This document shows, piece after piece, positions 19,571-28,914 of a DNA stretch of 64,000 nt. The stretch lies in the NCBI GenBank assembly GCA_035353855.1, contig DAOQAK010000006.1:26357-90356 (forward strand), given 5' to 3'. The DNA is from Bacteroidales bacterium. GTDB taxonomy: Bacteria; Bacteroidota; Bacteroidia; Bacteroidales; CG2-30-32-10. How positions within the stretch are numbered: position 1 is the first letter of the stretch; every line of letters begins with the position of its first letter. The translations under genes were made by a program, and so were the position numbers. The notes under the pieces were generated by a model that worked only from the letters and a program-made list of their open reading frames with translations, searched no databases and was not told the DNA's origin.

Positions 19571-20367
19571 AAATTAATTTTTCCAAATATCAGGGTGCCG
19601 GAAATGATTTTATCATGATTGATAACAGAAGTCATATCTTTAAGAATTATATAAACCAGGCATCCGTTATATCTTTTTTATGTCATCGTCGGTTTGGCAT
19701 AGGCGCCGATGGACTTATACTGATTAACAAAAGCAATGATGGTGATTTTAAAATGGTTTATTTTAATTCCGATGGAAAAGAAGGAAGTATGTGTGGCAAT
19801 GGGGGTAGATGTTGTGCAGCATTTGCACACGATTTGGGAATCATAAAAAGTAAAACTGTTTTCAGCGCTACCGATGGATTTCACCAGGCACAAATCATTG
19901 CTGTTAATAAAAACGAAACCATTGTAAAACTTCAGATGTGTGATGTTTCAAATATTATTAAAGAGGAAAAATATTTTATTATAAATACCGGTTCGCCGCA
20001 TTATGTTACGTTTACAAAAAACGTAAAAGACATGGATGTATTTACTGAAGGGAAAAAAATCAGGTATAGTAAAGCATTCAAAAAAGAAGGGATCAATGTA
20101 AATTTTGCAGAGCCTTTGGATGGACATATTTTTGTAAGAACATACGAACGTGGTGTGGAAGATGAAACACTTTCATGCGGTACCGGATCTACAGCTACGG
20201 CAATTGCAGCAAACGAACTTCATTTACTTAAAGGCAACACCTGTAATTTGATTACTCTTGGCGGAAATCTTTCGGTATATTTTAATAAAATAAACAAAAC
20301 ACAATATACCGATATATGGCTTCAAGGGCCGGCAACCTGCGTTTATAAAGGAGAAATATCCATTTAA
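19567..20367 (+). CDS. dapF: Diaminopimelate epimerase
   Basis: Converts LL- to meso-diaminopimelate, the last-but-one step of lysine synthesis and the source of the peptidoglycan crosslinking residue. YQGAGNDFIMIDN starts the protein, and the two catalytic Cys are in MCGNGGRCCA and DETLSCGTGSTA. RRFGIGADGLILI and the Glu of YERGVEDET are also conserved. Length 266 residues is standard. It is followed after 19 bases by a GNAT gene and then mltG, forming a small cell-wall-linked group. Confidence 0.96.
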   Translation: MKINFSKYQGAGNDFIMIDNRSHIFKNYINQASVISFLCHRRFGIGADGLILINKSNDGDFKMVYFNSDGKEGSMCGNGGRCCAAFAHDLGIIKSKTVFSATDGFHQAQIIAVNKNETIVKLQMCDVSNIIKEEKYFIINTGSPHYVTFTKNVKDMDVFTEGKKIRYSKAFKKEGINVNFAEPLDGHIFVRTYERGVEDETLSCGTGSTATAIAANELHLLKGNTCNLITLGGNLSVYFNKINKTQYTDIWLQGPATCVYKGEISI

Positions 20368-20386
20368 AAATTTAGAAAAAATTATC

Positions 20387-20902
20387 ATGAAAGGGAAAAA
20401 TATTTCTTTCCGCGCTCCCGAACCCGCTGATATTGATATTCTGTATAAATGGGAGAACGATACACGTATCTGGCATTTAAGTAATACTGTAGCTCCTTTC
20501 TCGCATCATTTACTTGAAGAATATATTCTGAATGCTCAACAGGATATTTATGCTGCAAAACAATTGCGATTAATGATTGTTGAAACTGACAACAATAAAA
20601 CTATTGGGTGCATCGACCTTTTCGATTTCGACCCGTCAAACCAAAGAGCAGGTGTCGGGATTTTAATCAGCGAGGAATACCGCAGCAAAGGCTATGCATC
20701 ACAAGCACTCGAAATTCTGACAGATTATGCTTTTAATACTTTACATCTTCACCAGTTATTCTGCAACATTACATCCGATAACGAAAACAGTCTGAAGCTT
20801 TTTAAAAAATTCAAATTTGAAATCATCGGGCTTAAAAAAGAATGGATTCTGCAAGGCAAAACATGGAAGGATGAATACATTTTACAATTAATTAATAAAT
20901 AA
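20387..20902 (+). CDS. GNAT-family N-acetyltransferase (RimJ/RimL-like)
   Basis: A 171-residue single-domain GNAT enzyme that transfers an acetyl group from acetyl-CoA. The N-terminal FRAPEPADIDILYKWENDTR is like RimL/SpeG-type proteins. The CoA pyrophosphate loop is in RAGVGILISEEYRSKGYASQ (motif A, Q/RxxGxG/A form). LHQLFCNITSDNENSLKLFK gives motif B. Substrate cannot be assigned; protein N-termini or small amines are typical of this branch. It sits 12 bases before mltG. Confidence 0.88.
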   Translation: MKGKNISFRAPEPADIDILYKWENDTRIWHLSNTVAPFSHHLLEEYILNAQQDIYAAKQLRLMIVETDNNKTIGCIDLFDFDPSNQRAGVGILISEEYRSKGYASQALEILTDYAFNTLHLHQLFCNITSDNENSLKLFKKFKFEIIGLKKEWILQGKTWKDEYILQLINK

Positions 20903-20914
20903 TTTCTTTTTCAA

Positions 20915-21967
20915 ATGGCTAAAAAAGGAAAATCAGTTTTTTTTAAAATAATAGTGATCACGGGTGTTTTGTTAATACTGGCAGGAATCTTCACTGCATA
21001 CAAAGCATATACTATCCTATACAAATCAAATGTTAAGCTTGACGATAAAAATAGTACTTACCTATATATAAAAACCGGTTCCGATTTTAATGAAGTATTA
21101 AATCAACTCAATACAAATAAAATAATTTCCGATGCTTCATCATTTGAATGGCTTGCCGATTATAAGGATTATAAGAATCATGTAAAACCCGGCAAATACA
21201 CGATCAAAAATGGAATGAACAATAATGAACTTATTAACATGCTGATGTCGGGCAGGCAAGAACCTGTAAAGCTTGTATTTAATAATGTGCGTACCAAATA
21301 TCAGCTTGCCGGAAAAATGTCTTCACAGCTTGAAGCCGATTCGTTATCAATAATTGAACTGCTTGATAATGCAGATTACCTCGATTCACTTGGGTTTACA
21401 GTAGATAATGCTATTGCTGTTTTTATTCCAAACACATACGAACTCTATTGGAATACTTCTGCCAAACAATTATTTGAAAAAATGAAAAAAGAATTCGATA
21501 AATTCTGGAACAACAGTCGTAAAACAAAAGCAGAAAATGCAGGACTATCTCCTGTAGAAGTTGAAATTCTTGCATCCATAATACAGGAAGAAAGCCGGAA
21601 ATATGACGAAATGCCCACTATTGCAGGTGTTTACATCAACCGCCTGAATAAAGGAATGAAATTGGAAGCAGATCCAACAGTTAAATTTGCAATTGGTGAT
21701 TTTTCAATCAAACGTATTTTGAAAAAACATTTGCTCACTGATTCCCCATACAACACATATCAAAACAAAGGACTACCACCAGGTCCGATATGTTTACCCG
21801 ATTCACGAATAATCGACAAAGTCCTCAATTACGAAAAACATAATTATTTATTTTTCTGTGCAAAGCCTGATGGCTCGGGATATCATTCATTTGCCAAAAC
21901 CAGCGCTGAACATTCGCGCAATGCACAAATCTATCATCAATACCTGAACACGCTTAAAATAAAATAG
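20915..21967 (+). CDS. mltG: Endolytic murein transglycosylase
   Basis: MltG (YceG family) cuts nascent glycan strands at the inner membrane and helps end chain growth. An N-terminal transmembrane helix (KIIVITGVLLILAGIFTAY) is followed by a LysM-like part (KTGSDFNEVLNQLNTNKIIS, KPGKYTIKNGMNNNELINML). The YceG catalytic domain has ILASIIQEESRKYDEMPTIA, where the first Glu pair includes the predicted catalytic acid, then GVYINRLNKGMKLEADPTV and YNTYQNKGLPPGPICLPDS. The 350 residues are normal. It shares its operon with dapF, consistent with cell-wall synthesis. Confidence 0.95.
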   Translation: MAKKGKSVFFKIIVITGVLLILAGIFTAYKAYTILYKSNVKLDDKNSTYLYIKTGSDFNEVLNQLNTNKIISDASSFEWLADYKDYKNHVKPGKYTIKNGMNNNELINMLMSGRQEPVKLVFNNVRTKYQLAGKMSSQLEADSLSIIELLDNADYLDSLGFTVDNAIAVFIPNTYELYWNTSAKQLFEKMKKEFDKFWNNSRKTKAENAGLSPVEVEILASIIQEESRKYDEMPTIAGVYINRLNKGMKLEADPTVKFAIGDFSIKRILKKHLLTDSPYNTYQNKGLPPGPICLPDSRIIDKVLNYEKHNYLFFCAKPDGSGYHSFAKTSAEHSRNAQIYHQYLNTLKIK

Positions 21968-22043
21968 AAGCTCATTTTATAGCTATTTTATTTTTTTATG
22001 ATTTGCATCATTATTTTTTTTAATTTAACATTTAAAATTACAA

Positions 22044-23972
22044 TTGCCTATGCAAGCCATAACCAATCTCTTCGAAGAAAGTGTAAAAAAATTTGGTAAG
22101 AATGCGTATCTGTACGAAAAAAAAGATGATACTTATCAATATTTAACTTATAAAGAGGTTCATCAAATTGTATATCAGTTAGCTTCAGGACTTTTAAATA
22201 TAGGTGTAAAAAAAGGTGACCGTATTTCAGTTATCTCAGAAGGAAGGAACGATTGGGTTATATCTGAACTGGCCATTTTATATGCCGGGGCAATTAATGT
22301 TCCTTTATCTGTAAAATTAACCGAACCTTCCGAACTTGAATTCCGGTTAAAACATTCAGAAGCGCATTATATCATTTCTTCTGTTTCTCAATTAAAAAAA
22401 ATAAGAGAAATAAAAGCGAAATTAAATTTAGTAGAAAAAATTATTGTTCTTGATGCTTTAGAAAAATATGAGGACAAAGAAATTTTTTCAGGTGATGTAA
22501 TCAAGGCAGGTGATGAATTTCTTAAAACAAACCTAAAAGATTTTAATGAAAGATGGCAATCCGTAAAAGGTGATGATATTGCAAATATTTGCTACACTTC
22601 AGGCACCACTGCCGAACCAAAAGGCATCATGCTTTCGCATCGCAATTATACAGCAAATGCGGAACAATCGTTAAGCCTGATGGATGTTCCGGAATATTAC
22701 ACATCCCTTTTGATATTACCATGGGATCACGCATTTGCTCATGCCGTAGGAATATACAGCATCATGAAAGCAGGAGCATCCATTGCCTCTGTACAATTGG
22801 GTTCTTCGCCCATTGAAACATTAAAAAATATTCCAATAAACATAAAAGAAATCAGACCTCATTTCCTGTTAAGTGTTCCGTCGCTCGCAAAAAATTTCAA
22901 GAAAAATATTGAAACAGGAATAGCAGCTAAAGGAAAATTCATCCAGAAATTATTCAATAAAGGAATAAAGCTCGCCTATTATTATAATGGCATGAGTAGT
23001 TTTGAAAAAGGAAAAGGGAAACGCATTTTCCTTAAACCAATATTAAAATTATTTGATATAATTATTTTTAAAAAAATTAGAAAAAATTTTGGCGGACGGC
23101 TTCATTATTTTATTGGCGGAGGAGCTTTGCTTGATACTGAAATTCAGAAATTCTTTTACGCGATAGGAATACCAATGTTCCAGGGATATGGCCTTACTGA
23201 AGCATCTCCGGTTATCTCATCCAATTCTGAAAGAAAACACAAAATAGGTTCATCAGGTTATCTGGTTTCAAATCTGAAATTAAAAATTTGTGATACCAAA
23301 GGGAATGAACTACCGGCGGAAGAAAAAGGTGAAATTGTGATACAAGGCGAAAATGTGATGACCGGTTATTGGAAAAATCCGGAAGCTACTGCCGAAACTA
23401 TACGGAATGGCTGGCTTTACACCGGCGATCTGGGTTATATCGACAAAGATGGATTCCTGTTTGTTTATGGTCGTTTCAAAAGTTTATTGATTGCTGATGA
23501 TGGCGAAAAATACAGTCCTGAAGGAATAGAAGAAGCTTTTATCGGGCAATCGCAATACATTGATCAATGTATGCTTTATAACAATCAAAATCCATATTCT
23601 GTATGCTTGATTGCGCCTAATGTTACAAATTTAAAAAAATGGATAGAAGAAAATGGACTTCGCTTTGATTCGAACGAAACGGTGATAAAAGCATTGAAAT
23701 TAATTGAAAATGAAATAAGTTTATACCGTAAAGGAAATAAGTTTGACGGGGTGTTCCCGCAACGCTGGTTGCCATCAGCAATAGGAATAATAAGCGAAGC
23801 ATTTACTGAAGAAAATCATATGATGAACAGCACTCTTAAAATTGTAAGAGGAAAAATAATCGAGCATTATAAACCTACTATTGATTTTTTGTATATGCCG
23901 GAAGCAAAGGATATTTGTAACTCAAAAAATATTTATGCAATGAAAGAAATTTTCAGGAATTTCAATTTATAA
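22044..23972 (+). CDS. Long-chain acyl-CoA synthetase (AMP-binding)
   Basis: A 642-residue adenylate-forming enzyme that activates fatty acids to acyl-CoA through an acyl-AMP intermediate. The phosphate-binding loop CYTSGTTAEPKGIMLSHRNY, the A5 motif GYGLTEASPVISS and the A7 region GWLYTGDLGYIDKDGFLFVY are all present. FKSLLIADDGEKYSPEGIEE is the hinge part. The size and the insert before A5 fit the long-chain (FadD15/ACSL-like) group rather than acetyl-CoA synthetase. It follows mltG on the same strand after 76 bases. Confidence 0.9.
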   Translation: MPMQAITNLFEESVKKFGKNAYLYEKKDDTYQYLTYKEVHQIVYQLASGLLNIGVKKGDRISVISEGRNDWVISELAILYAGAINVPLSVKLTEPSELEFRLKHSEAHYIISSVSQLKKIREIKAKLNLVEKIIVLDALEKYEDKEIFSGDVIKAGDEFLKTNLKDFNERWQSVKGDDIANICYTSGTTAEPKGIMLSHRNYTANAEQSLSLMDVPEYYTSLLILPWDHAFAHAVGIYSIMKAGASIASVQLGSSPIETLKNIPINIKEIRPHFLLSVPSLAKNFKKNIETGIAAKGKFIQKLFNKGIKLAYYYNGMSSFEKGKGKRIFLKPILKLFDIIIFKKIRKNFGGRLHYFIGGGALLDTEIQKFFYAIGIPMFQGYGLTEASPVISSNSERKHKIGSSGYLVSNLKLKICDTKGNELPAEEKGEIVIQGENVMTGYWKNPEATAETIRNGWLYTGDLGYIDKDGFLFVYGRFKSLLIADDGEKYSPEGIEEAFIGQSQYIDQCMLYNNQNPYSVCLIAPNVTNLKKWIEENGLRFDSNETVIKALKLIENEISLYRKGNKFDGVFPQRWLPSAIGIISEAFTEENHMMNSTLKIVRGKIIEHYKPTIDFLYMPEAKDICNSKNIYAMKEIFRNFNL

Positions 23973-24090
23973 ATATTCTGCATATTAACATTATAGTAAG
24001 GTATCAGAAGGTTTGTTAATAAAATTTATTTTTATTCATATATAAAATTTTATATTTTTACCGATAACAAAAATTAAACTCTAAAATAAT

Positions 24091-24909
24091 ATGAAAAGAA
24101 TTGCAGCTATTATTTGCATTTTTGCAACTTATTTTTCGGCACAGGCGCTGAATCCTTCGAGGACTTATTCTGTTTCTCCATCTGATTACGGAATGACTTA
24201 TGAAGAAGTTTCAATCACTACAGAAGATAATGTTACATTATTCGGATGGTTTTTTAAAACTACCGAAGCCTCAACAAAAGTAATGATAATGAGCGATGAC
24301 GGTAATGGCAACATGGCAGATAACTTTGAACTTGCCAGTAATTTCATTACTCTCGGGTATAATGTATTGATGTACGACTACCGTGGATACGGTAAAAGCA
24401 GCGACTTTACCATAAACAATAATTTTTTTATTTATGCCCAGTTCCAGAAAGATATAGAAGCAGCCATTGATTACATAAAAAAATACCAGGCTAAATTGCG
24501 TTCTATTAATTTATATGGAATAGGAATAGGCGCAGGACTATCATTATCAGTTGGAGCCAACCATGCTGAAATTACTAAAATCATTGCTGATTCCCCTTAT
24601 AATAATTTCGAGAACATGAAAAAAGTCATCAAAGAAATAAATGGCGCTGATGCATTATTTCCATTGGCATATAATAAAAATTATTTAGAACCTACGTATG
24701 CACTCGAATCAAAAGGCGGCACATTAGCAGGGATATTTTTTATTGCCGGAGAAAATGAAAATATCTTTAATCAGAAAATTGCAAAAGAACTCAGCAAGAT
24801 TCGTAGCAGCATAAGTTCTACATACATTGTAAAAGGTGCAACTATGTCTACTACTTTCTCCTCGAACAAATCAAAATATTTCGACGAGATAAGTAATTTC
24901 CTGAAATAA
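24091..24909 (+). CDS. Secreted alpha/beta-hydrolase-fold protein lacking catalytic residues
   Basis: A signal peptide (MKRIAAIICIFATYFSAQA) precedes an alpha/beta-hydrolase domain of about 250 residues. The fold is clear: TTEDNVTLFGWFFKTTE, GYNVLMYDYRGYGKSSDF and then the elbow region SINLYGIGIGAGLSLSVG. The nucleophile elbow is GIGIG, where GxSxG is expected, so the Ser is replaced by Gly. The usual acid loop reads FIAGENENIF without the Asp, and the usual C-terminal His position reads VKGATMSTTF with no His. It is probably a non-catalytic member, perhaps binding a ligand or protein. Such proteins in Bacteroidota are normally annotated as hydrolases by fold alone. Confidence 0.75.
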   Translation: MKRIAAIICIFATYFSAQALNPSRTYSVSPSDYGMTYEEVSITTEDNVTLFGWFFKTTEASTKVMIMSDDGNGNMADNFELASNFITLGYNVLMYDYRGYGKSSDFTINNNFFIYAQFQKDIEAAIDYIKKYQAKLRSINLYGIGIGAGLSLSVGANHAEITKIIADSPYNNFENMKKVIKEINGADALFPLAYNKNYLEPTYALESKGGTLAGIFFIAGENENIFNQKIAKELSKIRSSISSTYIVKGATMSTTFSSNKSKYFDEISNFLK

Positions 24910-24925
24910 AAAATATTCTATTTAT

Positions 24926-24957
24926 AAAAAGGAAGTCAAATCTGGCTTCCTTTTTTT
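24926..24957 (+). terminator. Terminator after the hydrolase-like gene
   Basis: AAAAAGGAAG and CTTCCTTTTT around a 10-base loop, followed by further T. Confidence 0.8.
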
Positions 24958-24964
24958 ATTTTTG
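24957..24964 (+). promoter_or_regulatory. -7 promoter element for the phosphohexomutase gene
   Basis: TATTTTTG matches TAnnTTTG, 50 bases before the start codon and directly after the preceding terminator. Confidence 0.4.
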
Positions 24965-25014
24965 CACCTTACAATTTTAAATTTCAAACTTAATACTTTA
25001 TAAATATTAATAAA

Positions 25015-26355
25015 ATGGGTGCATTTAAAGCTTATGATATCCGCGGGGTATATAACAAAGATTTCAATAAAGAAGACGTTTACAAAATAGGTTTTTATTT
25101 ACCCGAATTACTAAACGCATCTAAAATCCTTGTAGGACGTGACGTTCGCACATCATCACCGGAAATTTTTGAATATCTTTCAAAAGGAATAATCGATAGC
25201 GGAGCAGATGTTCACTACATTGGTCTTTCTACAACACCTATGGTATATTACCTTACAGCGAAATATCATTTTGATGCATCGGTAATGATCACAGCTTCTC
25301 ATAATCCAAAAGAACATAACGGGCTGAAAATTTCAAGAACCAATGCGTTGCCTGTGGGCTTTGATACAGGACTTGGAGAGTTGGAAAAGCTTGTTAAATC
25401 AGCAAAGCCAGAGGCTGTTTCAAAAAAAGGAAAGATAATCGAAATGGATATTCGCAATGAATATATTTCTTTTTTGAAACAATATCTAAGCGATTATTCC
25501 AATTTAAAAATAGCTGTCGATTGTTCAAACGGCATGGCTTGCCTGCTTATCAAAGAATTCCTGAATAAAGACATTCAATATTTATATGATGAACTTGATG
25601 GGACTTTTCCCAATCACGAAGCCAACCCGTTGGAAGAAGAAAACGTGGAAGACCTGAAACGTTTGGTATTAAAGGGAAAATGTGATGTCGGCGTAATATT
25701 CGATGGGGATGCCGACCGCGTAATGTTTGTTGATGAGAACGGAAAATTTGTTTCACCAGATTTAATGATTGCTGTTCTTGCTCACTATTTCCTCGAAGAA
25801 AAAGGATTAAAAGGAAATATACTGCAGGATATACGCACATCAAAAGCGGTAGCAGAATATATTGAAAATTTCGGAAGCAAAATGCACATGTGGCGTGTAG
25901 GCCGTGCTTATGCAGCCATGAAACTTCGCGAAATAAACGGGATATTTGGCGGTGAACTGGCAGGTCATTATTACTTCAAAGATTTTTATTATTCCGATTC
26001 AGGAATAATGGCATCGCTTATTATTCTTGGCGTTTTAAGCAAGATGAAGAAAAAAGGGATTTCATTTTCACAACTTATAGGCAATATTGCTAAATATGCA
26101 AATTCGGGAGAAATAAATTTCGAGATTGAAAAAAAATCAGAAGCAATGGAGCAAATAAAAAATTATTTCACTTCGCTCGAAAAACCTGTTGCCTTCTATG
26201 ATTTCGATGGATACCGTATTGAATTTAAAGACTGGTGGTTTAATGTGCGCCCTTCGAACACCGATCCATACCTGCGTTTCATAGCCGAAGCAAATAATCA
26301 AAATTTGCTCAACGAAAAAATCGAAAAAGTAAAAGAAATAATAAAAGGTATTTGA
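25015..26355 (+). CDS. Phosphomannomutase/phosphoglucomutase
   Basis: An alpha-D-phosphohexomutase that interconverts hexose 1- and 6-phosphates for sugar-nucleotide synthesis. Domain 1 starts FKAYDIRGVYNKDF and contains the phosphoserine loop TASHNPKEHNGLKI. The Mg-binding loop is FDGDADRVMFVDENG, the sugar-binding loop GGELAGHYYF, and the phosphate-binding C-terminal loop RPSNTDPYLRF. With 446 residues it is the usual length for bacterial PMM/PGM (ManB/AlgC-like). Whether mannose or glucose phosphate is the main substrate cannot be told. Confidence 0.93.
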   Translation: MGAFKAYDIRGVYNKDFNKEDVYKIGFYLPELLNASKILVGRDVRTSSPEIFEYLSKGIIDSGADVHYIGLSTTPMVYYLTAKYHFDASVMITASHNPKEHNGLKISRTNALPVGFDTGLGELEKLVKSAKPEAVSKKGKIIEMDIRNEYISFLKQYLSDYSNLKIAVDCSNGMACLLIKEFLNKDIQYLYDELDGTFPNHEANPLEEENVEDLKRLVLKGKCDVGVIFDGDADRVMFVDENGKFVSPDLMIAVLAHYFLEEKGLKGNILQDIRTSKAVAEYIENFGSKMHMWRVGRAYAAMKLREINGIFGGELAGHYYFKDFYYSDSGIMASLIILGVLSKMKKKGISFSQLIGNIAKYANSGEINFEIEKKSEAMEQIKNYFTSLEKPVAFYDFDGYRIEFKDWWFNVRPSNTDPYLRFIAEANNQNLLNEKIEKVKEIIKGI

Positions 26356-26356
26356 T

Positions 26357-27271
26357 TTGAAATTAAAAAACATAACCATATCACTTATTTTATTGCAAAT
26401 ATCTTTTGCTACACTGGCAAAAAGTATTTCGTTTCCGCCTGATACGCTTAATAAAAAACGCTTACATGCAGTAATCGCAACCGAAGCAGTTACAGTTGCA
26501 GGAACATTATACTTGCTAAATAACTTATGGTACAAGGATTATCCGCGTTCTTCATTTCATTTTTTTAACGATAATAAAGAATGGTTGCAAATGGACAAAA
26601 TCGGTCATGCCACTACATCCTGCTCTATTGGCGCTGTTGGTTATTACTCGTTAAAATGGTGTGGTGTTGAAAACAAAAAAGCGATATGGTACGGTGGCGG
26701 ATTAGGTTCTGTTTATATGCTTACAATTGAAATTCTCGACGGACTTTCGAGCGAATGGGGCTTTTCGTTGGGCGACTTTTCGGCAAACACATTTGGCTCG
26801 GCGGTTTTTATGAGTCAGCAATTGGCATGGAATCAGCAACGAATTGTATTCAAATGGTCGTATCATCCTACTGAATTCGCTGATTACAGACCTGATTTAC
26901 TCGGCAGCAATTTCCAGGAGCATATGTTGAAAGATTACAACGGGCAAACTTACTGGCTTTCCGGGAATATTTCTTCTTTTCTAAAAAAAGATTCTAAATT
27001 TCCGAAGTGGCTCAACGTTGCTGTTGGTTACGGTGCAAATGGAATGATTGGTGCAAACGGAAATCCTGATACATATAATGGCGCTACAATGCCGGTATTT
27101 AAAAGATACAGGCAGTTTTATATTTCTCCGGATATTGATTTTACACACATTCCAACAAAATCAAAATTTTTAAAAGCAGTTTTTTACACATTGAACTTCT
27201 TAAAATTTCCGGCTCCAACATTTGAATTTTCAAAAGAAAACAATCTGAAGTTCCATATTTTATATTTATAA
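26357..27271 (+). CDS. DUF2279 (YfiM-like) exported protein
   Basis: A 304-residue exported protein. It starts at a TTG codon, one base after the preceding stop, which gives a good signal peptide (LKNITISLILLQISFATLAKS); no ATG gives this. The family block FNDNKEWLQMDKIGHATTSC, then GGLGSVYMLTIEILDGLSSE and WGFSLGDFSANTFGS, match DUF2279. Several hydrophobic stretches and a C-terminal region with alternating aromatic residues suggest an envelope, perhaps outer-membrane, location. Function is unknown. Confidence 0.7.
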   Translation: MKLKNITISLILLQISFATLAKSISFPPDTLNKKRLHAVIATEAVTVAGTLYLLNNLWYKDYPRSSFHFFNDNKEWLQMDKIGHATTSCSIGAVGYYSLKWCGVENKKAIWYGGGLGSVYMLTIEILDGLSSEWGFSLGDFSANTFGSAVFMSQQLAWNQQRIVFKWSYHPTEFADYRPDLLGSNFQEHMLKDYNGQTYWLSGNISSFLKKDSKFPKWLNVAVGYGANGMIGANGNPDTYNGATMPVFKRYRQFYISPDIDFTHIPTKSKFLKAVFYTLNFLKFPAPTFEFSKENNLKFHILYL

Positions 27272-27306
27272 AACCTGTTTTCTGAAAGCAGCTTTGTGCA
27301 ATTTTA

Positions 27307-27314
27307 TATCTTTG
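27307..27314 (+). promoter_or_regulatory. -7 promoter element for the TPR lipoprotein
   Basis: TATCTTTG matches TAnnTTTG, 18 bases before the start codon. Confidence 0.5.
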
Positions 27315-27332
27315 CAAAATAATTTTTCAAAA

Positions 27333-27740
27333 ATGAAAATATCAGTATTTATAATATTATCGTCATTTATATTTTTCTCAGCTTGTAAGCCAGGCCCGGA
27401 AAAAATTGACAACATGCTTAATGAAGCAAGTGAAAAAATAAGAAAATCCGATAATAAAGGAGCTATTGAAGAACTCACAAAAATTATCGGGTACGACAAA
27501 GAAAATTATAAAGCATATTATTACCGCGCTAATGCAGAATTTAATTTAAGGCAAACCAAAGAAGCTATTGCTGATTACACTAAAGCCATTGAAATAAAAC
27601 CCGATTATGCCGATGCATTTTTTAACAGGGCCAGTTGTAAATATTACCTCAATGATACCGATGGAGCCTGCAACGACTGGCATAAAGCTTTTGAACTTGG
27701 GAAGCCTAATACCGGGGATATGCTGAATAATTGCGACTAA
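27333..27740 (+). CDS. TPR-containing lipoprotein
   Basis: A 135-residue protein with a lipoprotein signal: MKISVFIILSSFIFFSAC, with the lipidated Cys at 18 and Lys next to it, so outer-membrane anchoring is likely. Three TPR-like units follow (SDNKGAIEELTKIIGYDKEN, then YKAYYYRANAEFNLRQTKEA, then KPDYADAFFNRASCKYYLND). The ATG at 27333 is chosen over an upstream in-frame start because it gives the lipobox and fits the promoter. TPRs mediate protein contact; the partner is unknown. Confidence 0.8.
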   Translation: MKISVFIILSSFIFFSACKPGPEKIDNMLNEASEKIRKSDNKGAIEELTKIIGYDKENYKAYYYRANAEFNLRQTKEAIADYTKAIEIKPDYADAFFNRASCKYYLNDTDGACNDWHKAFELGKPNTGDMLNNCD

Positions 27741-27770
27741 AAAACTTTACATAGTTTAATAATTTTCCTT

Positions 27771-28853
27771 ATGAATTTAAAACCCGGCGACAGAGTCAGT
27801 TTCCTGAACGAAAAACGCGATGGTATTGTAAAAAAGATTTTACAAAATAAAATGGTTATTGTTGAAATTGAAGATGGCTTTGAAATACCTGTAATTTCAA
27901 GCGATCTGGTAAAGGTGAATGCTTTCGATGACGAAGAACAAAACGATAATAAATATTCAAATCGTAAGAACGATACACAACCTGAACCTGAAGAAAGATT
28001 CCCTGAACGATTTGGTTTTGATACTTCATTAACAGAAGATTTAAAATTAAAAAAAGGATTTTATATTGCATTTATTCCCGAAAATGATGAACAGATGCTG
28101 CAAGGCAATTATGCTGTTTACATTTTAAACAACACCAAACAGGATGCACTCTTCACTTATTACCTTAAAGAAAATGATAAATACATCTGTACCGATTTCG
28201 ATCGTGTTGATGAAGCATCAGCGCTAATGTTATCGAATATTGATAAGTCGCAATTTGAAAAATGGGAGCATATTAAATTTCATTTTATTTATTTCAAAAA
28301 AGAAAATGAAATTTTTAAAAATCCTGAAGTAATTGATATACGCGTAAAACCGCTTCGTTTCTATAAAGAAGAAAATTATAATTACGTACCGGCAATAGGT
28401 GAAAAATGTTTTTTAATTCCTTTGTCAGAAAAAGAAGTACAACAACCCGAAGAATGGAAAGAAGAGCAATGGAAAAACGAAAAAGTTTTAAAATCGCCCG
28501 GTATTAAAATTATTGGACATATAAAGGATATGGCGAAACCTTCACCATTCCCCAAAGAACACATAATTGAACATGGCGTTGCCGAAGTTGACCTTCACAT
28601 TGAAGAACTTGTTGATGATTTGTCAAAATTTAAAAACAATGATTTTTTAAATTTTCAAATTGAATATTTTATAAAAATGCTGGATAGTGCTATTGCCAAT
28701 AAATTTAAAAATATCATTTTTATTCATGGCGTAGGTAATGGAAGCTTAAAGAAGGAAATTATTACCAAGCTGAAAAATAATTATCCCGACCTTTCATACC
28801 AGGATGCATCAATGTTAAAATATGGTAAAGGGGCAATAAATATTTCACTGTAA
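27771..28853 (+). CDS. DUF2027 and Smr domain protein
   Basis: A 360-residue protein of the DUF2027 family. The N-terminus (MNLKPGDRVSFLNEKRDGIV) is an SH3-like barrel, as found in MutS2 before its Smr domain. A middle domain (~residues 85-230) has RPMGFY-like beta segments (KKGFYIAFIPENDEQMLQGN). The C-terminal Smr domain begins VAEVDLHIEELVDDLSKF and includes FIHGVGNGSLKKEI, the HGxG-x-L nuclease/RNA-binding motif. Smr domains bind or cut structured nucleic acids and, in MutS2-like proteins, collided ribosomes. A role in nucleic-acid metabolism is inferred. Confidence 0.85.
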   Translation: MNLKPGDRVSFLNEKRDGIVKKILQNKMVIVEIEDGFEIPVISSDLVKVNAFDDEEQNDNKYSNRKNDTQPEPEERFPERFGFDTSLTEDLKLKKGFYIAFIPENDEQMLQGNYAVYILNNTKQDALFTYYLKENDKYICTDFDRVDEASALMLSNIDKSQFEKWEHIKFHFIYFKKENEIFKNPEVIDIRVKPLRFYKEENYNYVPAIGEKCFLIPLSEKEVQQPEEWKEEQWKNEKVLKSPGIKIIGHIKDMAKPSPFPKEHIIEHGVAEVDLHIEELVDDLSKFKNNDFLNFQIEYFIKMLDSAIANKFKNIIFIHGVGNGSLKKEIITKLKNNYPDLSYQDASMLKYGKGAINISL

Positions 28854-28862
28854 TATCACCAA

Positions 28863-28894
28863 TTTGAATATTTACTAGCAAATTCGTACCTTTG
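28863..28894 (+). promoter_or_regulatory. Promoter of the RNase P RNA gene
   Basis: TTTG at 28863-28866 and TACCTTTG at 28887-28894 with a 20-base spacer, a full Bacteroidota promoter. Transcription would start near 28901. Confidence 0.75.
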
Positions 28895-28914
28895 CATTTC
28901 AAAGAAACTGTTCT

